Source: an uncultured Selenomonadales bacterium (lineage in GTDB: Bacteria; Bacillota; Negativicutes; Acidaminococcales; Acidaminococcaceae). Taken from it: 64,000 nucleotides of DNA. The DNA is taken from assembly GCA_900314855.1 (NCBI GenBank), contig OMWZ01000007.1:1-64000 (forward strand). Reading direction: 5' to 3'. Both the position numbers and the translations under genes were made by a program. Positions 46,069 through 55,065 of the stretch are shown in pieces. Within the stretch, counting starts at the first letter, position 1, and every line of letters begins with the position of its first letter. Under the pieces are notes generated by a model. That model saw only the letters and a list, made by a program, of their open reading frames with translations. It did not search any database and was not told where the DNA came from.

Positions 46069-46743
46069 ATGACTGCGACATTCCGGTATATCCATCATGC
46101 CTGCTTCACCGTGACGGCCCAGGGTGAGACGCTGATTTGCGACCCGTTCCTGGACGGAAACCCGACGGGAGTCACGCAGCAGGACCTGAGCGTCGACTAC
46201 ATTTTTATCACCCACGCCCACGGCGATCATCTGGGCTGCGCCTACGAGTTGGCCAAACAGTGTGATGCCCTGATCATCACAACGGCGGAAATCGCCGCGC
46301 AGGCCGAAGCAAAAGGCTGCCGCGCCCATGCCATGCATCTGGGCGGCACGTACCAGTTCCCCTTCGGCAAGGTCCGTGTGACGCCGGCCTTCCACGGCAG
46401 CGGCATCGCCGGCGGCCATGCCTGCGGCTTTATCGTTGATTTCCACGGTGCAAAATTCTACTACGCCGGGGACACGGCCCTGTTCAGCGATATGCAGCTG
46501 CTCCAGAAGCTGGATTCCTTCCGCTATGCCCTGCTTCCCATCGGCGGCAATTTCACCATGGATCCCAAGGACGCGGCGAAGGCGGCCGCCTTTCTGAAGG
46601 CCCCCGTGGTCCTTCCCATCCATTACAATACGTGGCCCGTTATCGCCCAGGATCCCGTGCCCTTCCAGCGGGAAGTCGAGGCGGCCGTTCCCGGCACAAA
46701 GGTCGTCCTGATCCAGCCCGGCGATACGATGGAATGGGATTGA
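46069..46743 (+). CDS. Metal-dependent hydrolase, UPF0173 (MBL fold)
   Basis: This 224-aa metallo-beta-lactamase fold protein has the metal motif THAHGDHLG and family signatures FRYIHHACFTVTA, YYAGDTALFSDMQ, LLPIGGNFTMDPKDAAKAA and PIHYNTWPVI. The UPF0173 family has no firm substrate. AAGGAGG stands eight bases before the ATG at 46069; the longer upstream frame reads through the promoter region. It is a single gene, convergent with rnc. Confidence 0.93.
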   Translation: MTATFRYIHHACFTVTAQGETLICDPFLDGNPTGVTQQDLSVDYIFITHAHGDHLGCAYELAKQCDALIITTAEIAAQAEAKGCRAHAMHLGGTYQFPFGKVRVTPAFHGSGIAGGHACGFIVDFHGAKFYYAGDTALFSDMQLLQKLDSFRYALLPIGGNFTMDPKDAAKAAAFLKAPVVLPIHYNTWPVIAQDPVPFQREVEAAVPGTKVVLIQPGDTMEWD

Positions 46744-46796
46744 GCGGCACGAGCCGGAAGAACTGACGGCCCGCAAAAACACCGCCCATAAACAAA

Positions 46797-46843
46797 GAGA
46801 GCTGTGAAGAAAGGATGGTTCCTTTCCTCACAGCTCTTTTTTC
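46797..46843. terminator. Bidirectional terminator between the MBL gene and rnc
   Basis: An 18-bp stem with one mismatch pairs 46798-46815 with 46820-46837 around a four-base loop, followed on the plus strand by TTTTTT. The other side also has T-rich sequence for rnc. Confidence 0.9.
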
Positions 46844-46886
46844 TTGGTTTTTCGCGTTGGCCCGTTTCGCGTTGGCCCGCAGGCGC

Positions 46887-47669
46887 TTATTCTGCCTGCT
46901 TCCCGGAATTGCCGGCGCGGAACATTTCCAGCGCTTCCTGCGCCGCGTGTTGTTCCGACTCTTTCTTGGTCCGGCCCTTGCCTTTGCCCATCAGGGTCCC
47001 TTCGATGTAGACGCCGGACTCGAAGACCCGGTTGTGTTCCGGCCCCTCGTAGCCCAAGAGTTCGTACCGCACGCCGTCTTCGCCGGACTGCTTCTGGACA
47101 TGCTCCTGCAGCATGGTCTTGTAATCGCCGACCATGAGCTTGCCGTTGCAGACATCGATGATTTCCTGTTCCATGAGGCCGAGCAGGTACGTTTCCGCCG
47201 CGGCCAGGCCCTGGTCCAAGTAATAAGCGCCAAGGACGGCCTCAAAGGCGTCCGCCAGGATGGAAGGACGATATTGCCCGCCCCCGTGTTCCTCGCCGCG
47301 CCCCATGAGGAGATAATCCCCCAAATGGATCTGTTTGGCCAGCAGGTACAGGGAAGCTTCGCACACGACCTGCGCGCGGAGTTTCGTCAGCCGGCCTTCG
47401 TTGAAATGGCGATAGTTCCGAAAAATATAGGTGCTGACAATAAGGCTCAACACGGAATCGCCCAAAAATTCCAGTCGCTCGTTGTAGTGCAGGTGCGTCT
47501 GGTGCCGCTCATGCGCATAGGACGAATGGGTCAGGGCGATATCGAGAAGACGGTAATTGCGCATTTGGATGCCAAGGGAACGGCACAGTGTCTCCAAAGC
47601 GGCTTTTCGCTTCTCGCCGACCGGTTCCGAATAGATATCCGGCACGGTCATCTTTGTTTTTGGATTCAT
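46887..47669 (-). CDS. rnc: Ribonuclease III
   Basis: This protein of about 260 aa has the RNase III signature NERLEFLGDSVLSLIVSTY, the second catalytic part SILADAFEAVLGAYYLD, and a C-terminal dsRNA-binding domain (DYKTMLQEHVQKQ ... AQEALEM). It processes rRNA and other double-stranded RNA. It ends the fatty-acid operon. I prefer the ATG at 47669, which has GAAGAG eight bases upstream; a GTG at 47678 would overlap the fabF stop. Confidence 0.95.
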   Translation of the reverse strand: MNPKTKMTVPDIYSEPVGEKRKAALETLCRSLGIQMRNYRLLDIALTHSSYAHERHQTHLHYNERLEFLGDSVLSLIVSTYIFRNYRHFNEGRLTKLRAQVVCEASLYLLAKQIHLGDYLLMGRGEEHGGGQYRPSILADAFEAVLGAYYLDQGLAAAETYLLGLMEQEIIDVCNGKLMVGDYKTMLQEHVQKQSGEDGVRYELLGYEGPEHNRVFESGVYIEGTLMGKGKGRTKKESEQHAAQEALEMFRAGNSGKQAE

Positions 47670-47674
47670 TCCAA

Positions 47675-48922
47675 TCACTCTTCGTATTTTGCGATGACAA
47701 TGGCCGCGTTGTGGCCGCCAAAGCCGAAGTTGCAGGACAGAGCCGCATGGACATCCTTCTCACGGGCCACATTGGGCACGTAGTCCAGGTCCAGGCCTTC
47801 TTCCTTGTCCACTTCCTGGTAGTTGATCGTCGGGGGCATCACGCCGTGGACGACTGTCAGGGTGGTCGCAACGGCTTCCATGCCGCCGGCGCCGCCCAGC
47901 AGATGTCCCGTCATGGACTTGTTGGAACTCATGGGGACTTCGTAGGCGCGCTGGCCGAAAATCTTCTTGGCCGCGATGGTCTCATTCAGGTCGTTGCGAT
48001 GGGTCGACGTGCCGTGGGCATTGATGTAATCGATGTCGTCGGGAGTCAGGCCCGCGTCGCGGATGGCGCCCAGGAGGCAGGCCGCCGGCATTTCACCGGA
48101 CGGATCGGGAGCCGTGATATGGTAGGCGTCGGTGTTCATGGCGAAGCCTTTCAGTTCCGCGTAGATATGGGCGCCGCGTTTTTTGGCGTGCTCCAGTTCT
48201 TCCAGGAGCAGGACGCCGCCGCCCTCGCCCATGACAAAGCCGCTGCGGCGTTTGTCGAAGGGGCACGACGCGCCCTGGGGATCTTCGTTGTGGACGGCCA
48301 GGGCTTTTTCATTTTCGAAGCCCGCAATGGCCATTTCGTTGATGGAAGCTTCGACACCACCGGCAATCATGACGTCGGCGTCCCCATACTGGATGGTACG
48401 GAGAGCGTCGCCGATGCAGTTCGTGCCCGTGGCGCAGGCCGTGACGATACACGTGTTGGGCCCTTTGAAGCCCAGCTGGATGCCGATATGGGCAGCCGGC
48501 ATGTTCGGGATTTCCATGGGAATGAAGAACGGGCTGATTCGGGACGGACCTTTGGCCGCGAACTTCAGGGACTGGTCCAGGAAGGTGTTGATACCGCCGA
48601 TGCCAGTGCCTACACAGACACCGCAGCGTGTCGGATCTTCCTGGGACACGTCGAATTTTGCGTCAGCTACGGCCTGTTTGGCCACCGCGACGGCGAAATG
48701 GGCCACCCGGTCCATCCGGCGTCCTTCCTTGGCATCGACGTAATCCGTATACTTGAAATCCTTGACTTCGCCGGCAATCTTGACGGCCAGGGCGCTCGTG
48801 TCGAAGGCCTTGATCAGGTCGATCCCGGACTTGCCGGCGACCAGATTTTCCCAGAATGTCGGTACGTCATTGCCAATGGGAGTAACGGCACCCAAACCTG
48901 TAATAACTACGCGTCTCTTCAA
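47675..48922 (-). CDS. fabF: FabF, beta-ketoacyl-ACP synthase II
   Basis: This 415-aa protein has the catalytic cysteine motif VTACATGTNCIG and the two histidine motifs (INAHGTST, SMTGHLLGGAGG). It elongates acyl-ACP chains. The start appears to be TTG at 48922, giving MKRRVVITGLG, with GAGGTG upstream. It lies after the FabK-like gene in the fab operon. Confidence 0.97.
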   Translation of the reverse strand: MKRRVVITGLGAVTPIGNDVPTFWENLVAGKSGIDLIKAFDTSALAVKIAGEVKDFKYTDYVDAKEGRRMDRVAHFAVAVAKQAVADAKFDVSQEDPTRCGVCVGTGIGGINTFLDQSLKFAAKGPSRISPFFIPMEIPNMPAAHIGIQLGFKGPNTCIVTACATGTNCIGDALRTIQYGDADVMIAGGVEASINEMAIAGFENEKALAVHNEDPQGASCPFDKRRSGFVMGEGGGVLLLEELEHAKKRGAHIYAELKGFAMNTDAYHITAPDPSGEMPAACLLGAIRDAGLTPDDIDYINAHGTSTHRNDLNETIAAKKIFGQRAYEVPMSSNKSMTGHLLGGAGGMEAVATTLTVVHGVMPPTINYQEVDKEEGLDLDYVPNVAREKDVHAALSCNFGFGGHNAAIVIAKYEE

Positions 48923-48957
48923 ATTAATCACCTCGTAATATTTTTATCTTTCCTGAC

Positions 48958-49911
48958 TCAGTTGACGGCCGTGGCTTCCGCTTCAATGCGGCGGAAGATT
49001 TCCTTGACCGGCAGGATCTCGTGGATCTTCCACATGTTCGCGCCGGTAAAGATGAGGCCCGTGTCCACATCCCCCTGCTGGGCGCGGCTCAGCGCGCGGA
49101 TAATGCAGAAGGCGTGGGTACAATGTTTCAGGCACGCGTCACACACGGTCGGCTTCGGCGCCCTCCCGGCGAGGGAAAGGACGGAAAAGGGACTGCGGAT
49201 GGAGCGGCCTTTATAACCGACAGGACTATCGATCTGCACGACATCGTCCTGGGTCATTTTCAGATACATCTCTTTCAGGAAGGGTGCCCCGTTGGATTCC
49301 TCGCTGGCCGCGAAACGGCTGCCCATCTGCACGCCGTTGGCGCCCAGCTTCAGGAGTTCCGCCACATCGGCGCCCGTGACGGCACCGCCTGCCGCGATGA
49401 CAGGAATACGGACGGACCGGACGATATCCGGCAGGATTTCCTTGATGGACTGCTGCGTCCCCAGGTGACCCCCGGCTTCCGTTCCTTCGACGACGATGGC
49501 GGAAGCGCCCAGCTTCTCGGAAATTTTGGCTAATTTGACAGAAGAGACAATCGGGACGACTGCCACGTTATACTCCCTGCCGACAGCGAAAATATCTCTT
49601 GAAAAACCAGCGCCGGCCACAATCAGGTCTACCCCTTCCTGGGCCGCCGTTACGATCAAGTCCTTGAAAGCGCGCGCCGCAACCATGCAGTTGATGCCGA
49701 TGATGCCCTTGCCGCCCGTCAATTTGCGGGCCAGACGGATTTCCGTCCGCAACTCCTTCTCTTCCATGCCGGAAGCCGCAATCAGGCCGATTCCACCAGC
49801 ATTGGCTACCGCCGCCGCAAGCCGTGCTGTCGATAATCTGATTGCCATACCGCCCTGTACAATCGGCAGGCGGGCAACCAAATTTCCTATTTTAAGCACT
49901 GGTAATTTCAA
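48958..49911 (-). CDS. FabK/nitronate monooxygenase-like flavoprotein
   Basis: This 317-aa TIM-barrel flavoprotein starts PVLKIGNLVARLPIVQGGMAI and has GGHLGTQQ, PVIAAGGAVTGADVAELLKL and GVQMGSRFAASEE. Its place between acpP and fabF suggests an enoyl-ACP reductase of the FabK type. An extra cysteine cluster, CX2CX3CX4C (VCDACLKHCTHAFC), near residue 260 is not a classic FabK feature. The start is probably TTG at 49911. Nitronate monooxygenase is the alternative. Confidence 0.8.
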   Translation of the reverse strand: MKLPVLKIGNLVARLPIVQGGMAIRLSTARLAAAVANAGGIGLIAASGMEEKELRTEIRLARKLTGGKGIIGINCMVAARAFKDLIVTAAQEGVDLIVAGAGFSRDIFAVGREYNVAVVPIVSSVKLAKISEKLGASAIVVEGTEAGGHLGTQQSIKEILPDIVRSVRIPVIAAGGAVTGADVAELLKLGANGVQMGSRFAASEESNGAPFLKEMYLKMTQDDVVQIDSPVGYKGRSIRSPFSVLSLAGRAPKPTVCDACLKHCTHAFCIIRALSRAQQGDVDTGLIFTGANMWKIHEILPVKEIFRRIEAEATAVN

Positions 49912-49994
49912 CAGATATCCCCCATTTCAGGAAAAATGCAGCGAACGGGGAGATTCGGGAGGAATCTCCCCGGCTGCAAGCGTAATACCAAAGA

Positions 49995-50237
49995 TTACTT
50001 CTTTTCTTCGTCCAACATTTTAACTGCGTCGGCAACAGTGCGGATCTTTTCAGCCTTTTCGTCGGGGATTTCAACGCCGAATTCCTCTTCGAAAGCCATA
50101 ATCAGTTCCACGATGTCCAGGGAGTCAGCTCCCAGGTCGTCGATGAAGGCGGAGTCCATCTTGACTTCGTCCGCATCTACGCTCAACTGTTCAACAGTAA
50201 TATCTCTTACTTTTTCGAACGTGCTGTTTTCGCTCAT
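49995..50237 (-). CDS. acpP: Acyl carrier protein
   Basis: This 80-aa acidic protein has the phosphopantetheine site [12 protein letters not shown] with S39. It carries growing acyl chains. The ATG at 50237 has AGGAGGTGA at good spacing. It sits between fabG and the FabK-like gene, as in many fab operons. Confidence 0.98.
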   Translation of the reverse strand: MSENSTFEKVRDITVEQLSVDADEVKMDSAFIDDLGADSLDIVELIMAFEEEFGVEIPDEKAEKIRTVADAVKMLDEEKK

Positions 50238-50272
50238 CACATTCACCTCCTCTCGCTGGGTTGGGTTGGTTT

Positions 50273-51019
50273 TCAATCCATATACATACCACCGTTGACA
50301 TGCAATGTCTGTCCGGTGATATACGCAGCGTCATCCGATACCAGGAAGGCCACTGCTTTAGCAATATCCTCCGGGGCGCCGAGGCGGCCCATGGGGATAC
50401 CCGCTTTCAGGTTATCGACGACCTTGTCCGAAAGGACGGCCGTCATGTCGGTCGCGATGAAGCCCGGCGCTACGGCGTTGACCGTGATCCCGCGGGAGGC
50501 AGTTTCCTTGGCGACCGCTTTCGTGAAGCCCAGAATCCCGGCTTTGGCCGCGGCATAGTTGGCCTGGCCGGCATTGCCCATGGCCCCGACGACGGAGCTG
50601 ATGTTGACGATGCGGCCGCTGCGGGCTTTCATCATATATTTGATGGCGGCTTTGGTGCAATTGTAGACGCTCTTCAGGTTCGTCGTCAGGACCGCGTCCC
50701 AATCGGCTTCCTTCATGCGCATGAGCAGTGTGTCACGGGTAATCCCGGCGTTGTTGACTAGGATATCGATTTTTCCCATGGCGGCCACGACATCTTCCAG
50801 CATCTTTTCGCAGGCTACCGTGTCCCCGACGTCGGCCTTGACCACCAGGGCCTTCCGGCCCAGGGCTTCGACTTCGGCTTTCGTCTGCTCGGCCGCTTCC
50901 GTATTGCCGGCATAATTGATCACGATATCGGCCCCGCGGGCGGCGAGCATCAGGGCGATGCTGCGGCCGATGCCGCGGGAAGCGCCCGTAACAAGCGCCA
51001 CTTTACCATCTAACTGCAT
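50273..51019 (-). CDS. fabG: FabG, 3-oxoacyl-ACP reductase
   Basis: This 248-aa short-chain dehydrogenase has the NADPH motif [20 protein letters not shown], and the catalytic set S in VNISSVVG with YAAAKAG. It reduces 3-ketoacyl-ACP. The ATG at 51019 follows the fabD stop within a few bases; the longer frame extends into fabD. Confidence 0.98.
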   Translation of the reverse strand: MQLDGKVALVTGASRGIGRSIALMLAARGADIVINYAGNTEAAEQTKAEVEALGRKALVVKADVGDTVACEKMLEDVVAAMGKIDILVNNAGITRDTLLMRMKEADWDAVLTTNLKSVYNCTKAAIKYMMKARSGRIVNISSVVGAMGNAGQANYAAAKAGILGFTKAVAKETASRGITVNAVAPGFIATDMTAVLSDKVVDNLKAGIPMGRLGAPEDIAKAVAFLVSDDAAYITGQTLHVNGGMYMD

Positions 51020-51020
51020 T

Positions 51021-51968
51021 TTATCTGACCTCCTTGAAATGTGCAAGGGTTTTTTCCAGACTGTCCATATCCTCGACATTCAGGGCTTCCTTCGTGCGGT
51101 CGATTTTCCGGGTGAAGCCCGTCAGGACGCGGCCCGGGCCGACTTCGACGAACGTATCGTACCCGGCGTCGATCATGGTGTGCATCGAAGTTTCCCACTG
51201 GACGGGGCTGGCAGCCTGACGGACCAGGAGAGCGCGGATGTCCCCTGCCTTCGTTTCCGGCTGCGCCGTCACGTTGGCCACAACGGGGAATTTGGCGTCA
51301 TGGAATTCGATCTGGTCCAGGACTTCCTTCAGGCGGTCTGCCGCCGGCTGCATAAGGGTGCTATGGAACGGGGCACTGACCGGCAGCGGAACGGCGCGGC
51401 GCGCGCCGGCTTCCTTGAGGACGTCCACGGCCTTGTTCACCGCGGCGGTGGCGCCAGCAATGACGACCTGGCCGGGGCAGTTGAAGTTGACCGCCTGGAC
51501 GGCCGCTCCCGTTTCCTTTTCGACCTGCTGACACAGGGAAACGATTTTTTCCGGTTCCAGGCCCATGACGGCCGCCATGGCGCCTTCGCCGACCGGAACG
51601 GCTTCCTGCATGAACTGGCCGCGTTTGCGGACGGCACGGACCGCGTCGGTCAGGCTCAGGACGCCGGCCGCGACGAGGGCGGAATACTCACCGAGGCTAT
51701 GGCCTCCGGCGATGGTGCAGTCCAGACCGTGTTCCCGGAGCACCGCCAGCGCGGCGATGCTGCAGGTCAGGATGGCAGGCTGCGTGTTCATGGTCAGGCG
51801 CAGCTGGTCTTCGGGACCTTCAAAGCACATGTTGGAAATGGAGAAGCCCAGGGCTTCGTCGGCTTCTTCGAATACGCGTTTCGCACGGGCAAAGTTATCG
51901 TAGAAATCTTTGCACATGCCTACTTTCTGCGATCCCTGGCCGGGGAACAGAAATGCTACCTTTGTCAT
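51021..51968 (-). CDS. fabD: FabD, malonyl-CoA:ACP transacylase
   Basis: This 315-aa protein begins MTKVAFLFPGQGSQKVGMC and has the active-site serine motif GHSLGEYSALVAAG. It loads malonyl groups onto ACP. AGGGAGG precedes the ATG at 51968; the longer frame reads into fabH. Confidence 0.98.
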   Translation of the reverse strand: MTKVAFLFPGQGSQKVGMCKDFYDNFARAKRVFEEADEALGFSISNMCFEGPEDQLRLTMNTQPAILTCSIAALAVLREHGLDCTIAGGHSLGEYSALVAAGVLSLTDAVRAVRKRGQFMQEAVPVGEGAMAAVMGLEPEKIVSLCQQVEKETGAAVQAVNFNCPGQVVIAGATAAVNKAVDVLKEAGARRAVPLPVSAPFHSTLMQPAADRLKEVLDQIEFHDAKFPVVANVTAQPETKAGDIRALLVRQAASPVQWETSMHTMIDAGYDTFVEVGPGRVLTGFTRKIDRTKEALNVEDMDSLEKTLAHFKEVR

Positions 51969-52063
51969 TGGAATGACCTCCCTTTGTCTGAAAACCTTTG
52001 TTCCTAAACCGTAGCAACCAGTCTTACTCCTGAACGCCGGCGCCATCGCGCCGGCAACGTTCT

Positions 52064-53053
52064 TTACTTGGCCCATTTCAGGGCGACGGACGCCCAGGTC
52101 AGGCCCGTGCCGAAGGCAACCGCCAGGATGACGTCCCCTTTGTGGAGCCGACCTTCCTTTTGCGCTTCCGTCAGGCAGATGGGAATGCATGCCGCCGACG
52201 TATTGCCGTACTTGGCGATGTTGACCCAGACCTTTTCCTTATCGATCTTCAAATGCTTGACCGCGTTGTCGATGATGCGCTGGTTCGCCTGATGCGGGAA
52301 CAGCATATCCACATCCTGGACAGTCAGGCCGGCTTTCGCCAGGACCCGTTTGCAGGACGCCGGCATGGTGCGGACGGCAAACTTGAAGACTTCTTTCCCA
52401 TTCATATGGATGAAATGGCCGTGTTCCTCCACCGTTTCCCGGCTTGCGGGGCGGCGGCTGCCACCGGCCGGCTGGTACAGTTCCAGGGCCCCGCTGCCGT
52501 CGGATCCCAGTTCCAGGGCCAGGAGTCCCAGGCCGTCTTCCACGCGGCCGACGACAGCGGCGCCGGCGCCATCCCCGAACAGGACGCACGTGTTGCGGTC
52601 CGTCCAATCCATGATGCGGGACAGGGTTTCGGCCCCGATGACGAGGATATGGCGGTACAGGCCGCTGGCGATCATCTGGGACGCCACGCTGAGACCATAG
52701 ACGAAGCCGCTGCAGCCGGCGGACAGGTCAAAGGCGCCGGCGTGCTTCGCGCCGAGGCGGTCCTGCACGAGGCAGGCCGTGGACGGGAACTGGTAGTCCG
52801 GCGTCGCCGTGGCGACGATGATCAGGTCCAGTTCTTCCGCTTTCACGCCAGCGTCGGCCAGGGCAGCCTGCGCTGCCCGGACACTCATGTCCGACGTCGC
52901 CGTTTCCGGATCGGCGATGCGCCGTTCGCGGATACCCGTGCGTTCCACAATCCATTCGTCCGATGTATCGACAATCTTTTCCAGGTCAAAGTTCGTCATG
53001 ACCTTTTCGGGAAGGTACGACCCTACCCCGAGAATTCCTGCGCTAAAACCCAT
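52064..53053 (-). CDS. fabH: FabH, beta-ketoacyl-ACP synthase III
   Basis: This 329-aa protein has the catalytic motif DLSAGCSGFVYGL and PHQANQRIIDNAVKHL, then GNTSAACIPICL. It starts fatty-acid chains from acyl-CoA. I use the ATG at 53053, giving MGFSAGILGVGSYLP, with GGAGGAGAA upstream. Confidence 0.98.
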   Translation of the reverse strand: MGFSAGILGVGSYLPEKVMTNFDLEKIVDTSDEWIVERTGIRERRIADPETATSDMSVRAAQAALADAGVKAEELDLIIVATATPDYQFPSTACLVQDRLGAKHAGAFDLSAGCSGFVYGLSVASQMIASGLYRHILVIGAETLSRIMDWTDRNTCVLFGDGAGAAVVGRVEDGLGLLALELGSDGSGALELYQPAGGSRRPASRETVEEHGHFIHMNGKEVFKFAVRTMPASCKRVLAKAGLTVQDVDMLFPHQANQRIIDNAVKHLKIDKEKVWVNIAKYGNTSAACIPICLTEAQKEGRLHKGDVILAVAFGTGLTWASVALKWAK

Positions 53054-53079
53054 GTAACGTTCTCCTCCATACTGGCAGG

Positions 53080-54132
53080 TCACTGGCGGACCCGCCGCGA
53101 TTCTTGCGTTTGGGACACTCCGTCGTCCAGCTTGGTCTGGTTGGCAATATCTTCCGTAATGCGCGCCACAATGTCACTGCGGACACCGTGGACCGCCACC
53201 CCGATGGCACTCTTGATGGCCTTGGCCTTGGAGCTGCCGTGGCAAATGAAGAAAGGCGCGCGGACGCCCAGGAGAAGCGCTCCCCCGTAGGCTTCCGGAT
53301 CCAACGTCTTTTTCAGGCCGCGCAGCGCCGGCGTAATCAGCAGGCCGCCCAGCTTCGCCAGGAGACCGCCCTGGAGGATAGCGCCCTTCACCATCGTCAG
53401 GATCGCCGTCGCCAGCCCTTCGGCAAATTTCAGGACCACATTGCCCACGAAGCCGTCGCAGACGACCACATCGACCGTTCCTTTGTTGATGTCCCGGCCT
53501 TCCACGTTGCCAATGAAATGGATCAGTTTTTCCCGTTTCAGGAGCGGATACGTGGCCAGGGCCAGTTCATTTCCTTTCGTTTCCTCTTCCCCGATGTTCA
53601 GCAGGCCCACGCGGGGATTCCGGATGCCCAGCATCAGCTCCGCGTAAATGGAGCCCATGATGGCATTCTGGACCATGTGTTCCGGCTTGGCATCGACCTT
53701 CGCTCCGCTGTCCAGCAGGACCGTCGTGCCCGTCAGGCTCGGAATCGGCGTCGCGATTGCCGGCCGGGAAACGCCCTTGATCCGGCCCAGATGGAACAGG
53801 GCCGCCGCGACGGCCGCACCAGTGCTGCCCGAAGAAACCAGGGCGTCGCACTCCTTGTTGCGTAGCAGATCCGTCGCCACCACGATGGACGCGTCTTTTT
53901 TCGTTTTCACGGCAATGCCGGGGTGTTCCGACATATCGATGACCTGGGACGCGTGCTGAACCAATAGGTGCGGGTCGTTCTCCGCCCCGTACTTTTTCAG
54001 CAGCTCCCGAATCGTCGGCTCATCCCCTACCAGCACCACATCGCAGCCGTATTCCTTGACGGCCATGACGGCGCCCAGCACCAGCTCGGAAGGGCCATAG
54101 TCCGTTCCCATTACGTCCAATGCGATCTTCAT
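53080..54132 (-). CDS. plsX: PlsX, acyl-ACP:phosphate acyltransferase
   Basis: This 350-aa protein begins MKIALDVMGTDYGPSELVLGA and has ASSGSTGAAVAAALFHLGRI in near form (VSSGSTGAAVAAAL). It makes acyl-phosphate for phospholipid synthesis. Its ATG overlaps the fapR stop by four bases, so it is coupled to its regulator. Confidence 0.97.
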   Translation of the reverse strand: MKIALDVMGTDYGPSELVLGAVMAVKEYGCDVVLVGDEPTIRELLKKYGAENDPHLLVQHASQVIDMSEHPGIAVKTKKDASIVVATDLLRNKECDALVSSGSTGAAVAAALFHLGRIKGVSRPAIATPIPSLTGTTVLLDSGAKVDAKPEHMVQNAIMGSIYAELMLGIRNPRVGLLNIGEEETKGNELALATYPLLKREKLIHFIGNVEGRDINKGTVDVVVCDGFVGNVVLKFAEGLATAILTMVKGAILQGGLLAKLGGLLITPALRGLKKTLDPEAYGGALLLGVRAPFFICHGSSKAKAIKSAIGVAVHGVRSDIVARITEDIANQTKLDDGVSQTQESRRVRQ

Positions 54133-54707
54133 GCTTCTCGTGACTCCTTCTCCTGCCCAACGGCAACGATAATGAATTTAGCCCGGAACACTTCCGCCTC
54201 TTCGCTGCGGATAATGACCTTGATATAATAGCGGTCTTCTTTCATGTTCATGACCTCGGCCTTGGCCACCAGCCGGTCGCCGGGATGGACGGGAATCTTG
54301 TACTTGACATTGCTCACGGCCGTGAGGGCGAAATCCGTGTCCACCAGGGCCAGGGCCAGCGTATCGGCCATGGCGAACATAAAGTAGCCGCGGCCTACGC
54401 CGGTTTTTTCCAGGACCATGTCGTTCGTGATGGTCAGCGTCGAAATGCCGACCTTGTTCAGTTCCAGGTCCACCAGTTCGCCGACGATGTCTTTTTTGTC
54501 GATGGCGCGCAGCCGCGTCTGCGCCTCGTCCGCCATCAGGCGCGTGCGCACGCGCAATTCAGGGATGTTCAGGCAGACACGGTCGAGCCGGACCGTCGGC
54601 ACACTCACATGGAGCCGTTCCGCCAACTGGCTGTCCGTCAAAAATGGATTCTTTCGAATCAGCGACTGCAGGCGTTTCTGCCGTATTAACTTTTTCGAAG
54701 GACTCAT
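54129..54707 (-). CDS. fapR: FapR, fatty-acid and phospholipid repressor
   Basis: This 192-aa protein has an N-terminal helix-turn-helix (NPFLTDSQLAERLHVSVPTVRLDR) and a C-terminal hot-dog domain that senses malonyl-CoA. It represses fab and pls genes until malonyl-CoA accumulates. It leads the operon fapR-plsX-fabH-fabD-fabG-acpP-(FabK-like)-fabF-rnc, and a FapR operator lies just before it. Confidence 0.95.
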   Translation of the reverse strand: MSPSKKLIRQKRLQSLIRKNPFLTDSQLAERLHVSVPTVRLDRVCLNIPELRVRTRLMADEAQTRLRAIDKKDIVGELVDLELNKVGISTLTITNDMVLEKTGVGRGYFMFAMADTLALALVDTDFALTAVSNVKYKIPVHPGDRLVAKAEVMNMKEDRYYIKVIIRSEEAEVFRAKFIIVAVGQEKESREA

Positions 54708-54722
54708 TTTATCACCTGACTT

Positions 54723-54739
54723 TTATCACCTAGTCATAA
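54723..54739. promoter_or_regulatory. FapR operator
   Basis: The 17-bp site TTATCACCTAGTCATAA matches the Bacillus FapR consensus as I know it (TTAGTACCTAGTCTTAA) at 14 of 17 positions. It lies right after the -10 of the operon, where binding would block transcription. Confidence 0.85.
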
Positions 54740-54750
54740 TTTCCGTTCTC

Positions 54751-54779
54751 ATTATACCGATTCGGCCCCCGCAATGCAA
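54751..54779 (-). promoter_or_regulatory. Promoter of the fapR operon
   Basis: TTGCAT (54774-54779), 17 bp and a perfect TATAAT (54751-54756) on the minus strand start transcription a few bases before the FapR operator. Confidence 0.75.
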
Positions 54780-54800
54780 GAGGGAAATGTGACTTTTTTG

Positions 54801-54837
54801 GAAAAAGAAAAAACCCCGGACACCAACGGGTCCGAGG
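54801..54837 (-). terminator. Terminator after rpmF
   Basis: The stem pairs 54814-54821 (CCCCGGAC) with 54830-54837 with one mismatch. On the minus strand the hairpin is followed by a long T-rich run. It separates rpmF from the fapR operon. Confidence 0.85.
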
Positions 54838-54851
54838 CAGATTCTCCGAAA

Positions 54852-55031
54852 TTATTCTTCCGTCTTGACAACTTCTTTGCCATCATAATAGCCGCATGCC
54901 GGGCAAATACGATGGGGCATCTTCATTTCGTGGCACTGAGGACATTCAACCAGGTTCGGAGCCGTCAGCTTCCAGTTGGCACGACGAGCATCACGACGGG
55001 CTTTAGTCATTTTTCTCTTCGGTACTGCCAT
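54852..55031 (-). CDS. rpmF: Ribosomal protein L32
   Basis: This 59-aa protein reads MAVPKRKMTKARRDARRANW and ends KEVVKTEE, with the zinc ribbon CPQC and CPAC (C29, C32 and C42, C45 approximately). It is a component of the 50S subunit. AGGAGGTG precedes the ATG at 55031. It lies 35 bp after yceD, the usual pairing. Confidence 0.97.
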   Translation of the reverse strand: MAVPKRKMTKARRDARRANWKLTAPNLVECPQCHEMKMPHRICPACGYYDGKEVVKTEE

Positions 55032-55065
55032 TTCAAATACACCTCCTCACGCTATAATGGTGAAT

